Positions 16,096 to 26,198 are shown, numbered from the stretch's first letter. The stretch is DNA of 64,000 nucleotides from Oceanidesulfovibrio indonesiensis (GCF_007625075.1 NZ_QMIE01000002.1:91873-155872); one strand, 5' to 3'. Made by a program: numbers and translations. Notes: a model not told the origin generated them from the letters alone.

Positions 16096-16797
16096 CTACG
16101 AGAAAAACGGTTGTACGACGAAATACAGGCCCAGCAGTCCGACTATAACTCCCGCCACACGACGGAACACCATGCCGCCGCGCTGCCATGCGCTGTTGGC
16201 GAGAAAGCGTTTGACCAGGGCCGTTGAACTGCCGGCTATGGCGATGGGAATGCAGTGTCCGATGCCGAAAAGCACGATGAAGATGATGCCAGTAAGGACT
16301 TCGCCCTGCACGGTGATGATGGCAAGAATCGGCGCGATAAAACCGAACGTGCACGAACCGGACAGCACCCCGTAGGCCAGACCGAGAAAGAACGCGCCAG
16401 AAAGCCCCTTGACCTTGAGCCTGGCCATGAGCCCGCCCGACATGGAGCAGCGGCCGACTCCCAGCATGTCCAGCGCGATCCAGAGCAGTATGACTCCCAC
16501 GACGATGGTCCAGTAGGGACCGACATCGCCGAGCATGCGGCCCAGCAGCGAGCAGATCACGCCGATGGCCGCGATGGTAATGAACAGTCCGGTGGTGAAC
16601 AGCACGGCGTACAGCGTGGCCTTGCGTCCTTCGACCTCGCGTTCCTGCCCGGCGACATATCCGACGATGAGCGGAATGGAGGCGATATGGCAGGGGCTGA
16701 AGAGCACGCTCACCGCACCCCAGAGAAAGCAGCCGAGCGCGCCAAGAAGCAGGCCGCTGCCTATCCAGGAGTTGATTACGAGGAAAACCTGGTCCAC
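16096..16797 (-). CDS. ccdA: CcdA-type cytochrome c biogenesis/thiol-electron transporter
   Basis: Six-helix membrane protein (233 residues) of the CcdA/DsbD-beta family, which carries electrons from cytoplasmic thioredoxin to periplasmic thiol proteins. The two redox Cys are in their family positions: FSPCHIASIP (about 36) and SGSCTFGF (about 151). The GTG start at 16797 has GGAG about 8 bases upstream and lies 4 bases after the thioredoxin stop. In this operon it would keep the CxxU and CxxC partners reduced. Confidence 0.9.
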   Translation of the reverse strand: MDQVFLVINSWIGSGLLLGALGCFLWGAVSVLFSPCHIASIPLIVGYVAGQEREVEGRKATLYAVLFTTGLFITIAAIGVICSLLGRMLGDVGPYWTIVVGVILLWIALDMLGVGRCSMSGGLMARLKVKGLSGAFFLGLAYGVLSGSCTFGFIAPILAIITVQGEVLTGIIFIVLFGIGHCIPIAIAGSSTALVKRFLANSAWQRGGMVFRRVAGVIVGLLGLYFVVQPFFS

Positions 16798-16801
16798 GCG
16801 G

Positions 16802-17281
16802 TTACTCCACGCCCAATTCTATCAGCTTGGCCTCGATGGCGTCCTTGTCCATAAAGCCTTCATGGCGCATGCGCTCCTTGCCCTCGGCATCGTAGAAAAT
16901 CTGTGTGGGAATGGCTCGCAGACCGAACTCCGGTGTGACGTCCGGATTTTCCCAGACATCGATGAAAACAATGGCGGCGCGGCCTTCGTACTCCTGAGAC
17001 AACTCCTTGAGGATCGGCGCCATCATTCTGCAGGGAATGCAGGACTTGGCGCCAAGATCCACCATGGTGACCATGCCCGGCACAGGCACCTGCTGCGGTT
17101 CTCCGGAAATCAATTCCGCAGCAGAGGGTGTGCTCGCGTTCGAAGACGACGCTGCCGGTGCGGCTGCTTCTGTTGACGGAGCCGTTACCGGTGCCGGGGC
17201 GCCGGCATCCGTCTGCATGTAGAACGCAGCGCCGCCCAGCGCGAAGACGGCGAGTGCCAAGACGATGATGACCTTTTTCAT
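16802..17281 (-). CDS. exported thioredoxin-family protein
   Basis: Periplasmic, membrane-anchored thioredoxin of 159 residues: an N-terminal helix (3-20), an Ala/Pro/Ser-rich linker (24-60), then the thioredoxin fold with active site KSCIPCRMM and the cis-Pro region RAIPTQIF. I chose ATG 17281 (AGGAG 9 bases upstream) rather than the longer frame to 17407. Likely takes electrons from CcdA next door and reduces the UshA-like or rhodanese proteins. Confidence 0.9.
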   Translation of the reverse strand: MKKVIIVLALAVFALGGAAFYMQTDAGAPAPVTAPSTEAAAPAASSSNASTPSAAELISGEPQQVPVPGMVTMVDLGAKSCIPCRMMAPILKELSQEYEGRAAIVFIDVWENPDVTPEFGLRAIPTQIFYDAEGKERMRHEGFMDKDAIEAKLIELGVE

Positions 17282-17566
17282 ACCGTGAGAGCTCCTGAGG
17301 CAAAGTCGTCGAAACAGTCTGAGACCACTGCCGATCTGGTTGAAATGAAAGTAGAATAACCAGGGGTTTGGGGGGTGTTTCGACCCATTGCCGGATACTG
17401 GTTGCACATGTCAGGAGACCCGTGGTTGACGACCAAGGTCACCCAAAGCCTTTGCGTCTGTTTGCGCCGCAGATCAGGCCGGGCTATTTCGCTCCAATAT
17501 TTCGCACGGAGGTGTGGTCCCGGCTTGGGGCGTTCGCGACGCCGGAATAAAACAGAGTGCGAACGG

Positions 17567-17800
17567 TCAGCCGAGAATCTTCTTGAGTTCGGCCAAGGAA
17601 GGCGCCTTGCCCACTACCTTGACCTCGCCGTCAACGACCAGGGCGGGGGTGGTCATTACGCCATACTGCATCATGTCCGACACGTTGGTGACTTTTTCCA
17701 GCTCATATTCCAGACCGAGTTCGTTCGCCACGGTCTCCACATCCTTCTTCAGTTTTTCACATTTGGGGCAGCCCGGTCCCAGGACGAGAATCCTTTTCAT
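17567..17800 (-). CDS. mini-thioredoxin (small CxxC redox protein, SaoT/TrxA-2 like)
   Basis: Cytoplasmic 77-residue thioredoxin-like protein of the redox-active-disulfide type, with active site GPGCPKCEKL (10-19) and the cis-Pro segment GVMTTPALVVDG. Relatives sit beside ArsP-like permeases, and some carry Sec in place of the first Cys; here both positions are Cys. It lies 18 bases after the permease gene. Its TGA stop does not lead into homologous sequence, so it ends here. Confidence 0.88.
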   Translation of the reverse strand: MKRILVLGPGCPKCEKLKKDVETVANELGLEYELEKVTNVSDMMQYGVMTTPALVVDGEVKVVGKAPSLAELKKILG

Positions 17801-17818
17801 ATCAATCTCCTTGGTGGT

Positions 17819-19120
17819 TCAGGAAACGAGGTTTCCGTAAATTACTCCACTGAGCGTGGCCATCACTATGACCAGCGTCACGAAAACAGCGGTTTTCCGT
17901 GTGCCCATCACGCTGCGGATCACCAGCATGTTGGGCAGGCTCAGGGCCGGTCCGGCCAGCAGCGGCGCCAGGGCCGGGCCCTGTCCCATGCCGTTGCCGA
18001 TGAGCCCCTGGAGAATGGGCACCTCGGTCAGCGTGGCGAAATACATGAACGCGCCGGCAAAGGACGCCACGAAGTTCGACAGCAGGGAATTGCCGCCCAC
18101 GGCTGCGGCCACCCAATCGGAGGGTATCAGCCCCTCGGCGCCCGGGCGGCCCAGCAGGGCGCCGGCAATGAGCACGCCGTACAGCAGCAGCGGCATGATC
18201 TGCTTGGCGAATCCCCAGCTCTGGCCGAACCATTCCCCTAACTCGTCTTCTCTGGTGCTGGTGAGAACGCTGAGGCCAATGACGCCGGCCACGAAGGCGA
18301 TCTGCGGCGAGTCCGGAAACACCAGCCCCAGAATGAGGGCGGGCAGAGCGGCCAATACGCCGTGCCGCAGGGTGACCCCGAACCAGGCGATCAATGCGCC
18401 GGCGAATCCCAGGGCGAAAAACGTGGTGATGAGCCACTTGTTGCTGTAGATGCCGGCCCACACCCCGGTGTCCTCGGCCGGGGCGCCCCAGTTCGCAAAC
18501 ACCAGCACGCCGATCATGGTGGTGAAATACACGGAGGTCTGCCACAGAGGGCGCGTGACCTCGGGTTCGGGCATCTCGGCCATCTTCGCGGCCTTCTCGC
18601 ACTCCTCCTTGCGGTAGATGAAGTGCATGAGAAGACCGATGATGATGCTGAAGACGATGGCGCCCACGGCGCGGGCCAGTCCGAGCTGCGGTCCGAGGAT
18701 GCGCGCGGTGAGGATGATGGCAAGGATGTTGATGGCCGGACCAGAGTAGAGAAACGCCGCCGCGGGTCCGAGGCCGGCGCCCATGCGGTAGATGCCGGCG
18801 AACAGAGGCAGGATGGTGCAGGAACACACCGCCAGCACCGAACCTGAACATGCCGCCACGCCGTATGCGCAGACCTTGTTGGCCGTGGGGCCGAGGTATT
18901 TCATCACCGACGCCTGGCTGACAAACACCCCCACGGCGCCTGCAATGAAAAACGCCGGCACCAGGCAGAGCAGCACATGCTCCTGCGCATACCACTTCAC
19001 CAGATGGAGCGCCTCGAACACGGCGGTGTTGAATCGCTCCCAACCCAATGGAAGGTAGAAGCAAGCCAAAAAAACGCCAACCATTATGGCGAGCGGTTTC
19101 CATTCCTTTTTCCAGAACAT
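17819..19120 (-). CDS. ArsP/DUF318-type permease, putative organometal exporter
   Basis: Polytopic permease (433 residues, about 10 helices) of the DUF318 family, whose best-studied member ArsP exports trivalent organoarsenicals. The family motif with its Cys pair is present (VLAVCSCTILPLFAGIYRMGAGLG, about 99-122), then FLYSGPAINILAIILTARILG. ATG 19120 was chosen for its AAGGAAAGG ribosome binding site; the longer frame to 19282 is unsupported. First gene of the minus-strand operon, followed by the mini-thioredoxin. Confidence 0.88.
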   Translation of the reverse strand: MFWKKEWKPLAIMVGVFLACFYLPLGWERFNTAVFEALHLVKWYAQEHVLLCLVPAFFIAGAVGVFVSQASVMKYLGPTANKVCAYGVAACSGSVLAVCSCTILPLFAGIYRMGAGLGPAAAFLYSGPAINILAIILTARILGPQLGLARAVGAIVFSIIIGLLMHFIYRKEECEKAAKMAEMPEPEVTRPLWQTSVYFTTMIGVLVFANWGAPAEDTGVWAGIYSNKWLITTFFALGFAGALIAWFGVTLRHGVLAALPALILGLVFPDSPQIAFVAGVIGLSVLTSTREDELGEWFGQSWGFAKQIMPLLLYGVLIAGALLGRPGAEGLIPSDWVAAAVGGNSLLSNFVASFAGAFMYFATLTEVPILQGLIGNGMGQGPALAPLLAGPALSLPNMLVIRSVMGTRKTAVFVTLVIVMATLSGVIYGNLVS

Positions 19121-19461
19121 GCAGGCCTTTCCTTTGACTGACACTTTCATTTTACGCCAAATGATTGTGCGCAGTAATTCGCAGAGCAGTTCAACTGTCG
19201 TAAATGGCGGTGCGTCGGTCGTGCCGAAACGGGTGCGACGAGAGACGTAACGCGCCAAAGGGATGCATCCCGTTGACAGCAAGGCGGAACGGTTGGCATT
19301 TTCGCCAATCGATGTGACTATAGGATTTCAGCCCCGGTGTGTCAACGCCGATCAGCCCCAAAGGGTGGGCTGCGCTGGCGTGGGTAAAGCAGGACGTGTT
19401 CAGGCGTCCGCGAACCAGGCGCAGTAAGAGTCTTTGTTCGGCCGCGTAAGATGCCCTTTCA
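19121..19461 (-). promoter_or_regulatory. upstream region of the permease operon with candidate promoter and operator
   Basis: Intergenic between prfC (3' end) and the permease start. On the minus strand TTACTG, 17 bases, TAAAAT forms a possible promoter about 30 bases before the start codon. The plus-strand sequence AAATGATTGTGCGCAGT (19159-19175) shares AAATGATTGT and TGCGCAGT with the ArsR-gene promoter region (11799-11808 and 11786-11793), suggesting common control. The rest shows nothing clear. Confidence 0.45.
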
Positions 19462-21081
19462 TCAGTGGGCGCAGGTGACGCACTCCCGGGTGTCAGCGAA
19501 TTCGATGTCCGGCCAGTCTTCCTTGGTGCGCTCCAGGTGCCAGTCGCTGTTGAACAGCATGGCCAGGTAGTCGTCGGCGTCCTTGACCATGGCGCGGGAG
19601 TGCAGATCCGTGAGCCGCCGCAAGGCGTTCTTGTTTCCGCCGTTGAGCCAGCGCACCGTGTAGTAGGGCGAGTGCTCGTAGCGGACGTCCACATTGTATT
19701 CGCCGGCAAGCCGGGCGGCGATGATCTCGAACTGGAGCACGCCGATGGCGCCGAGAATGTAATCGCGGCCTGTGAGCGGCCGGAAGTACTGGATGGCGCC
19801 TTCTTCGGTGAGCTGAGTGAGTCCCTTTTCCAGTTGCTTGGCCTTGAACGGGTCTTTCAGGATGATGCGGCGGAAGAAATCCGGCGCGAAGTGCGGAATG
19901 CCGGGGAACTCGAGGGGCTCGTCGCTGTAGAGGGTGTCTCCCACGCGGATGGAACCGTGGTTGGGCAGGCCGATGACGTCGCCTGGCCATGCCTCCTCCA
20001 CGCCGGTGCGGTCCTGGGCCATGAAGATGATGGCGTTGGCCGCCTTGAAGGATTTGCCGAGCCGCCTGTTCTGTAGTTTCATGCCGCGATTGAACCGCCC
20101 TGAGCAGATGCGGACGAAAGCGATCCTGTCGCGGTGGGCCGGGTCCATGTTCGCCTGGACTTTGAACACGACGCCGGAGAACTGTTCTTCGAGCGGCGAG
20201 ATTTCACGCGTCGCGGCTTTCCGCGGTTTGGGAGCGGGTGCCAGTTCGGCGAAGCCGTCAAGCAGTTCCCGGACCCCGAAGTTGTTGATGGCGCTTCCGA
20301 AGAAAACGGGCGTCTGCAGGCCGGCCAGGTAGCGCTCTTTGTCGAATGGGTATCCGGCTCCCTCCAGCAGTTCGATTTCATTGCGCAGGTCGTCGGCGGC
20401 CTCGCCGATAAGCTCATCCAGGGCAGGATCGTCGAGCCCCTGTATCATGACCGCCTCGCGCGGACGCTTGCTCTTGTTGCCTTCCGGCCGGAAAAAGCGG
20501 ATCGAGCCTTGCCGGATATCGTACACGCCCTGGAACGACTTCCCCATGCCGATGGGCCAGGACATGGGAGCGCACTCGATGCCGAGGTTCTGCTCGATGT
20601 CGTCCAGGAGCTCCAGGGGGGTGCGTCCTTCGCGGTCCAGCTTGTTGATGAAGGTGATGATGGGCGTACTGCGCATGCGGCACACCTCCATCAGCTTCCT
20701 GGTCTGGGTCTCCACGCCCTTGACGCTGTCTATGACCATGAGCGCGGAGTCCACGGCCGTGAGCACGCGATATGTATCCTCGGAAAAGTCCTGGTGGCCG
20801 GGGGTGTCCAGCAGGTTCATGGAAAACCCGTCGTACTCGAAGTTCATCACCGACGACGTGACGGAGATGCCGCGCTGTCGTTCGATCTCCATCCAGTCGG
20901 ACGTCGCGTGCGTCGAGGCTTTCTTGGCTTTGACCGACCCTGCGAGGTGGATGGCGCCGCCGAAGAGCAGAAGCTTTTCTGTCAGCGTGGTCTTGCCGGC
21001 GTCCGGGTGGCTGATGATGGCAAAAGTCCGGCGGCGTTGCACTTCACGCCGTATCTGTGTTGCAAAGGCAGTGTTCTGCAT
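19462..21081 (-). CDS. prfC: peptide chain release factor 3
   Basis: GTPase that recycles release factors RF1 and RF2 from the ribosome after termination. 539 residues, normal for RF3. G-motifs: [15 protein letters not shown] (G1), DTPGHQDF (G3), NKLDREGR (G4). The RF3-specific [22 protein letters not shown] stretch (about 51-72) is intact. The ATG at 21081 (MQNTAFATQ) is preferred to the TTG 12 bases upstream. Not functionally tied to its neighbours. Confidence 0.96.
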   Translation of the reverse strand: MQNTAFATQIRREVQRRRTFAIISHPDAGKTTLTEKLLLFGGAIHLAGSVKAKKASTHATSDWMEIERQRGISVTSSVMNFEYDGFSMNLLDTPGHQDFSEDTYRVLTAVDSALMVIDSVKGVETQTRKLMEVCRMRSTPIITFINKLDREGRTPLELLDDIEQNLGIECAPMSWPIGMGKSFQGVYDIRQGSIRFFRPEGNKSKRPREAVMIQGLDDPALDELIGEAADDLRNEIELLEGAGYPFDKERYLAGLQTPVFFGSAINNFGVRELLDGFAELAPAPKPRKAATREISPLEEQFSGVVFKVQANMDPAHRDRIAFVRICSGRFNRGMKLQNRRLGKSFKAANAIIFMAQDRTGVEEAWPGDVIGLPNHGSIRVGDTLYSDEPLEFPGIPHFAPDFFRRIILKDPFKAKQLEKGLTQLTEEGAIQYFRPLTGRDYILGAIGVLQFEIIAARLAGEYNVDVRYEHSPYYTVRWLNGGNKNALRRLTDLHSRAMVKDADDYLAMLFNSDWHLERTKEDWPDIEFADTRECVTCAH

Positions 21082-21658
21082 AGGAAATCCCAATGTTCAA
21101 TGCTGTAAGGATGGAATGCCTCTTGTACATGCAGTGGATGCACAAAAAGGCGTCGATCGAAGAAAGTGGTGGCGTGAGGGTTGGTTACATTGGGATCTCG
21201 TGTTTCTTCAGATATGCAGACGGCCAGGAGGCGAACAATAGTTGGTCCATGTTGCGTGTCTGATGTGGTGCGTTGATGTCGAAAGGCGGAACGCTGTTGT
21301 CTGCGACCATGACCCTTTCGACGGCTAGCTGAAGCAAAAAAACACGTAGCGCAGGCAGGACGAGGCCACGGCTGCAGCGTCGCAAATCCAGGCCGCAAGA
21401 ATATTGCGGGACAGTGGTATCTGCTTGATGGGGTGGCCCGATCGGCCCAGGCGTGTGGCGAAACAGGCAATGCCCGGTGCGCAAACATGCAGGGCTGTCG
21501 TCGCCGGAAGGCCCGGCCACCCTTAGCCCTACAGCCGGAGCATATCCGACGTGTCCTCCCGACATTGAACGCGCCGGGAATATGCGACACGAGGAATGTG
21601 ATGTCAACGACCGAACCCGCTGTCGGACGGTCCATACGTACCAGCCGGCTACAAGCTC
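21082..21658. other. 577-base gap between the P-type ATPase and prfC genes
   Basis: Holds the prfC upstream region. A 140-codon minus-strand frame at 21185-21607 has no recognisable domain, no good ribosome binding site and skewed composition; I do not call it a gene. No clear promoter or terminator seen. Confidence 0.4.
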
Positions 21659-24349
21659 TTATCCCGACCTGCCATGCACCCTGAACGCCTTGAGGATTTC
21701 GTCGACCACCAGGATGGATGACCCGGCGAGCACGCACAGGAACCAGTCGCCGGCGCTCAGAGCGACCGTGCCGAATATGGTTCGGCCGAGCTCAAGGTAC
21801 ACCGTGCCGAGTTGGAGCACGAGCGCCGCGCCGACCCCTGCCAGAAGCCACTTGTTGCCGAACAGCCCCACGGAGAATATGGAGCGGCAGCACGAGCGGG
21901 CGTTGAAAGCCTGGAACCACTGAAACGCCGCCAGAGTGGTGAAGGCGATCGTCATTGCGTATTCTTCCCCGTTGTGACTCGCATATTTGTACATCGCCAG
22001 AACCCCGACAGCCATGACCGGCGCGAGCAGCAGGATGCGCCGCAGCGTCCGCATGTCCAGGATGCCTTCCTTCGGGGGACGCGGTTTGGCGCTCAGGACG
22101 TCTTCGTGCCGGGGCTCGATGCCCAGAGGCACGGTGCATACGCCGTCCGTGATGAGGTTGATCCAGAGGATCATGACTGCCGTGACCGGCAAGGGCATGC
22201 CCAGAACCAGCGCGGCCGCGAGGGTGATAATTTCCCCCAGATTCGTGGTGAGCAGAAAGAACACCACACGGCGCAGGTTGTTGAAGATGGTCCGGCCTTC
22301 TTCAACCGCGGACAGGATGGTCGCGAAGTTGTCGTCGGTGAGCACCATGTCGGATGCTTCGCGCGCGACCTCGGACCCTGTCTGCCCCATGGCCACGCCT
22401 ATGCCGGCATTTTTCAGTGTGGGGGCGTCGTTCACGCCGTCGCCGGTCATGGCGACGATTTCGCCCTGCGCCTGGAGGGCCTTCATGATGCGCAGCTTGT
22501 GTTGGGGGGAAACCCGGGCGTAGACATTCGACTCTCTCACGGACTTGTCGAGCTCCTCGTCGCTCATGCTCTCCACGGCCTTGCCGGTGATGACACGTTC
22601 CTGCTCCTCGCCGATGCCGGTCTTGTAGGCAATGGCGCGGGCAGTGGAGGCATGGTCTCCCGTGAGCATGATAACGCGGATGCCCGCCCGGTGCGCGTCC
22701 TCGATAGCCTGTATGGCGGATTCGCGCGGCGGGTCCATGATTCCCCAGAATCCGGCCAGGGTGAGCCCTTGTCGGACATCTTCTTTGGAGACGCCGTCCT
22801 TCCCCGGCTCGAAAGCGCGCCACGCCCCGGCCACGACGCGCAGGCCATCGCCGGCCATGTCGTGGTTGATTTCCTCCAGCCGGGCCTTCCAGTCCTCGTC
22901 GATCTCGACGGATTCCCCGTTGACAAGAATATGGGAGCAGAACTCGAGAATCCGTTCCGGAGCTCCCTTGACAAGCAACAGACTTTGATCGTCCTCGGGA
23001 AATTCATGCAAGGTGGCCATGTATTGCCGTTTGCTGGAGAACGGTATGTCCGCCTCCCGCGGGTACTCTTCCTGCAGTTTCTCGTAATCGACCCCAACCT
23101 TTGCCGCCGCGGAAAGCAAGGCACCTTCAGTCGGCGTCCCCTTCACCTGCCAGGCGCCGGTGTCTTCATCCTCAGCCAGGTCCGCATCGTTGTTCAGGGC
23201 GCCGATGCGCATGAGGAACTCCAGGTCCTCGCGGTTCTCGACCTCTCCTTCCTCCAGCGGGCGGATGTCGCCTGCCGGTGAGTATCCTTTGCCCTCGACC
23301 TCGTACATGTGGCCGCCGGCCCACACGCGGACGGTCGTCATCTGGTTCTTGGTGATGGTCCCGGTCTTGTCCGAGCATATGACGGTCGTCGAGCCGAGTG
23401 TTTCCACGGCCGGAAGCCGCCGTATGACGGCATTGCGATCCGCCATGCGACGCACGCCCAGGGCGAGCGTCACACTGATGACTGCGGGCAGGCCCTCCGG
23501 AATGGCGGATACGGCCACAGCCACTGAATAGAGAATCATTTCAACAAGCTCGTATCCGCGCAACCATCCCAGGCCGAATACGCCCAAGGCGAGCAGAATG
23601 GCGGCCCCGCCGATGTAAATGGAAAGATGGCCGAGCCGGCGTTGCAGGGGGGTCTGTTCTCGTTCGGCCGAATGCACCTCGCCGGCGATCTCGCCGATGG
23701 CCGTGTCCATTCCCGTGGCCGTGACCATCGCCCGTCCGCGGCCGTCCGTCACCAGGGTGGACATGAACACCATGTTGGTCCTGTCGGCCAGCGTCGCGTC
23801 CTTCTCTATGTCTCCGGGGTGCTTGGCTACCGGTTCGGATTCACCGGTCAATGAGGACTCGTCCACCATCAGGCCGGAAGCGGAAAGCATGCGGGCGTCC
23901 GCAGCGACCCGGTCCCCGCGGCCGAGCACCAGGACGTCGCCCGGAACCACCTTGGTTGCGGCCACTTCGTGGATGGAGCCGTTGCGCAATACGCGGGCCC
24001 TGGGGGCAGACAGGCCGCGGAGCGCCTCCAGCGCCTTTTCCGCCCGCCACTGCTGCGCCACGCCGAGTATTGTATTGAGCACGACGACTGCGGCGATGAC
24101 AGCGGAATCTATGTATTTTCCTGCCACAAGGGAGACGATCGCTGCGGCGAAGAGCAAGTAGATGAGCGGACTTTTCAGCTGTTCGATAATATGCGCCAAC
24201 AGGCCGTGGCCCTCTTCGCCCTTGAGTTCGTTTGCGCCGAATCGTTCGACGCGCTGCTTGGCCGCTTCCTGGTCGAGACCGTCCGCACTGGACTCGAGCT
24301 TTTCGAACAGTTCGTCTGTCGGGATTGTATGCCAGGCCGTACTATCCAT
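21659..24349 (-). CDS. P-type II cation-transporting ATPase (Ca2+/PMCA-SERCA-like)
   Basis: Membrane ATPase of 896 residues that exports a cation, most likely Ca2+ by family. N-terminal cation ATPase domain, then four helices, actuator with SLTGESEPV, helix M4 PEGLPA motif (AIPEGLPAVISV) that shapes the ion site, phosphorylation site D327 in DKTGTITKN, nucleotide domain, MLTGDHAST, and hinge TGDGVNDAPTLKNAGIG, ending in six C-terminal helices. Start at 24349 has GAGG 8-9 bases ahead; the 20-codon extension to 24409 does not. Stand-alone gene. Confidence 0.93.
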   Translation of the reverse strand: MDSTAWHTIPTDELFEKLESSADGLDQEAAKQRVERFGANELKGEEGHGLLAHIIEQLKSPLIYLLFAAAIVSLVAGKYIDSAVIAAVVVLNTILGVAQQWRAEKALEALRGLSAPRARVLRNGSIHEVAATKVVPGDVLVLGRGDRVAADARMLSASGLMVDESSLTGESEPVAKHPGDIEKDATLADRTNMVFMSTLVTDGRGRAMVTATGMDTAIGEIAGEVHSAEREQTPLQRRLGHLSIYIGGAAILLALGVFGLGWLRGYELVEMILYSVAVAVSAIPEGLPAVISVTLALGVRRMADRNAVIRRLPAVETLGSTTVICSDKTGTITKNQMTTVRVWAGGHMYEVEGKGYSPAGDIRPLEEGEVENREDLEFLMRIGALNNDADLAEDEDTGAWQVKGTPTEGALLSAAAKVGVDYEKLQEEYPREADIPFSSKRQYMATLHEFPEDDQSLLLVKGAPERILEFCSHILVNGESVEIDEDWKARLEEINHDMAGDGLRVVAGAWRAFEPGKDGVSKEDVRQGLTLAGFWGIMDPPRESAIQAIEDAHRAGIRVIMLTGDHASTARAIAYKTGIGEEQERVITGKAVESMSDEELDKSVRESNVYARVSPQHKLRIMKALQAQGEIVAMTGDGVNDAPTLKNAGIGVAMGQTGSEVAREASDMVLTDDNFATILSAVEEGRTIFNNLRRVVFFLLTTNLGEIITLAAALVLGMPLPVTAVMILWINLITDGVCTVPLGIEPRHEDVLSAKPRPPKEGILDMRTLRRILLLAPVMAVGVLAMYKYASHNGEEYAMTIAFTTLAAFQWFQAFNARSCCRSIFSVGLFGNKWLLAGVGAALVLQLGTVYLELGRTIFGTVALSAGDWFLCVLAGSSILVVDEILKAFRVHGRSG

Positions 24350-24653
24350 ATCTCGCTCCTCGGTATTGTTCAGAAGCCAGATTAACAGAAAAGGGCAGGA
24401 TGGTTCCACTGTTCGGCTGTGTTTTCGGAAAGAACCCCGAAACGCTGAAACTGTGCGGGCGGACGTCGCAAGCTGGTCGGCCTGGTTAACGATCAGTAAA
24501 TGTTCGAAAACTCCCCTTGACCTTGCGGGCGTGCGGGAGGATTGTACAATGCCGAATTACCCAGAAACAGGCACGCGCAGTGTGGGCGGCTGCGCAAAAT
24601 GAACAACTTGGCGCTTTGATTACAACCTCAGTGTATTGAAAGTCGGAGGGCTT

Positions 24654-25010
24654 GTGGCAACGGTGAACATCAGGCGAGTGTACGAAGACCCGCAGCCGGA
24701 CGACGGCGTACGCGTGCTGGTGGACCGGGTGTGGCCCAGGGGACTGACAAAGGACAGGGTGCAGGCGGACAAATGGATGAAGGACATCGCCCCGAGCTCC
24801 AAGCTGCGCAAGTGGTTCGGCCACGATCCCGAAAAATGGGATGAGTTCAGGGAGCGCTACTTCCTGGAACTTGACGACAAACCGGAGCTCGTGGAGGAAC
24901 TGCGAAAAATGCTCCGCTCCTCCACTGTCACGCTGCTGTATTCGGCCAAGGATGTCGATTACAATCAGGCCGTGGCCCTCCGGGAATACCTGGAGAACAA
25001 GCGAGGCTGA
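24654..25010 (+). CDS. DUF488 (YeaO-like) family protein
   Basis: Cytoplasmic protein of 118 residues of the widespread DUF488 family, whose biochemical role is unsettled. Family landmarks: NIRRVYEDPQPDDGVRVLVDRVWPRGL at the N-terminus and the late VTLLYSAKD strand. Two GTG codons (24654, 24663) follow a CGGAGGG ribosome binding site at 24645-24650; 24654 is closest to typical spacing and family length, though short. Independent gene. Confidence 0.85.
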   Translation: MATVNIRRVYEDPQPDDGVRVLVDRVWPRGLTKDRVQADKWMKDIAPSSKLRKWFGHDPEKWDEFRERYFLELDDKPELVEELRKMLRSSTVTLLYSAKDVDYNQAVALREYLENKRG

Positions 25011-25086
25011 CAGCGCAGGGCAGGCCTGAAATCGCTCCCCGCGTTGCGGTCTCGCAGTGAATCCAAACAAATGAAAGGAGTATGTG

Positions 25087-25629
25087 ATGCAGTATCGTAT
25101 CGTGTTCTCGCTCGCCCTTGTCGCCGTAGCGTTGTACGCATTGCCGGCACGGGCGCAGGAGTGCGCCACGCAGGACGAGTGCGCCCGGCTCATCGAATCG
25201 CTTACGGACGGCGCCGTCCTCATGGAGGGCAAAAGCGCCATTCAGAGCGTGAGAGTGAACGGCTGCGATTTCGTGCGGCAGTACACGCAGATCGCCGATG
25301 GGTGCGAGGGTGAGGATTACCAGTTCGAACAAACGGATGCGGGTTCTTTTACAATGCTGTCAAGTGCGTCCGTCATGCGACACAAGGACAACGCGGTCAG
25401 CCTGCTGTTCCGCCCCGACGCCGTGCAGCGGCACCGCTATTGCGAGGAGTGCCGGGTGCAGGAACGGACCATTCGCGATGCGGGCATGACGCTGCCGGCG
25501 GTGAACCCGCAGAATGCTCAGCGCCTGGCCGCGACTGTCTCGCGTCTGGCCAGGCTGTGCGGCGCGCAGGACGTGAATCAGTCCGATCCGGTGACCACCG
25601 AGGAAACACGGGTCCGGGGGACGGAATAG
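25087..25629 (+). CDS. secreted protein of unknown function with several Cys
   Basis: 180 residues with a clean signal peptide (1-22, cut after ARA). The mature part has Cys near 26, 32, 60, 73, 118, 121 and 158; the CEEC pair (118-121) could be redox-active or bind metal. No family recognised. AAAGGAG stands 7 bases before the ATG. Convergent with the next small secreted gene. Confidence 0.7.
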   Translation: MQYRIVFSLALVAVALYALPARAQECATQDECARLIESLTDGAVLMEGKSAIQSVRVNGCDFVRQYTQIADGCEGEDYQFEQTDAGSFTMLSSASVMRHKDNAVSLLFRPDAVQRHRYCEECRVQERTIRDAGMTLPAVNPQNAQRLAATVSRLARLCGAQDVNQSDPVTTEETRVRGTE

Positions 25630-25739
25630 AAGCATCCTGCCTCGACAAATTGACGGAATTCAATCGTAAAGATGCGAGCGGCCGGCCCCGACAAGGGCGC
25701 CGGCCGTGCATCCCACTGCATGCGAAGAAGCGGAATGCG

Positions 25740-26198
25740 CTACTCGCCAGTGGCCAGCGGTTCGAACCCAACCGCTTTCGGATCCCACTTCATGGTCCTG
25801 GTGGTCATCTGCTCGCCCACGGTAACGGACATCGTGTTGGAAATACCTTCATAGGTGGCTGTTACAGTATATGCGCCTTCGGGCAGGTCCGCCATGAACC
25901 AGGGGCCCTTGGAGATCACGTCCAAAACCGGCTCACCGCTTCTTGTGATGATGACGCCGACGTCGCCGAGGTACTGCCCGCTCTCCAGCGCGAAGACGAG
26001 CTTGAGGTTGAACTCATCCTCCATGGCGCGCATGGCGTCGCGCTGGCTCTTGCCGAACCCGCCGCTGACGGCTCGGCATTCGGATACGAAGTCATAGGTA
26101 ATCATGAGGCAACGGCTCGGATCCTGCGCGGATGCAGGATACGCAAGTCCGATTACAAAGATACACGCCAGAATGGAAAGGGATACTCGCTTCAACAT
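25740..26198 (-). CDS. secreted carboxypeptidase-regulatory-like (beta-sandwich) protein
   Basis: 152-residue periplasmic protein with a signal peptide (1-24, PASA-QD). The C-terminal half (PEGAYTVTATYEGISNTMSVTVGEQ) looks like a small immunoglobulin-like or CarboxypepD_reg domain used in binding. Two Cys (near 29 and 40) could form a disulfide. ATG 26198 has AGGAG 8 bases upstream; the upstream extension was rejected. Function unknown. Confidence 0.65.
   Translation of the reverse strand: MLKRVSLSILACIFVIGLAYPASAQDPSRCLMITYDFVSECRAVSGGFGKSQRDAMRAMEDEFNLKLVFALESGQYLGDVGVIITRSGEPVLDVISKGPWFMADLPEGAYTVTATYEGISNTMSVTVGEQMTTRTMKWDPKAVGFEPLATGE

Noticed and set aside
15692..16354. 220-codon minus-strand frame across the UshA-like and ccdA genes
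   Set aside because: Shadow of ccdA in its first part and of the UshA-like gene in the rest; no signal or domain of its own. The real protein reads through UGA in another frame.
17567..17569. TGA stop of the mini-thioredoxin considered as Sec
   Set aside because: Ends at the normal family length; active site is already CPKC, so no Sec position is missing.
21185..21607. 140-codon frame between the P-type ATPase and prfC
   Set aside because: No ribosome binding site, no domain and irregular composition; not supported as a gene.
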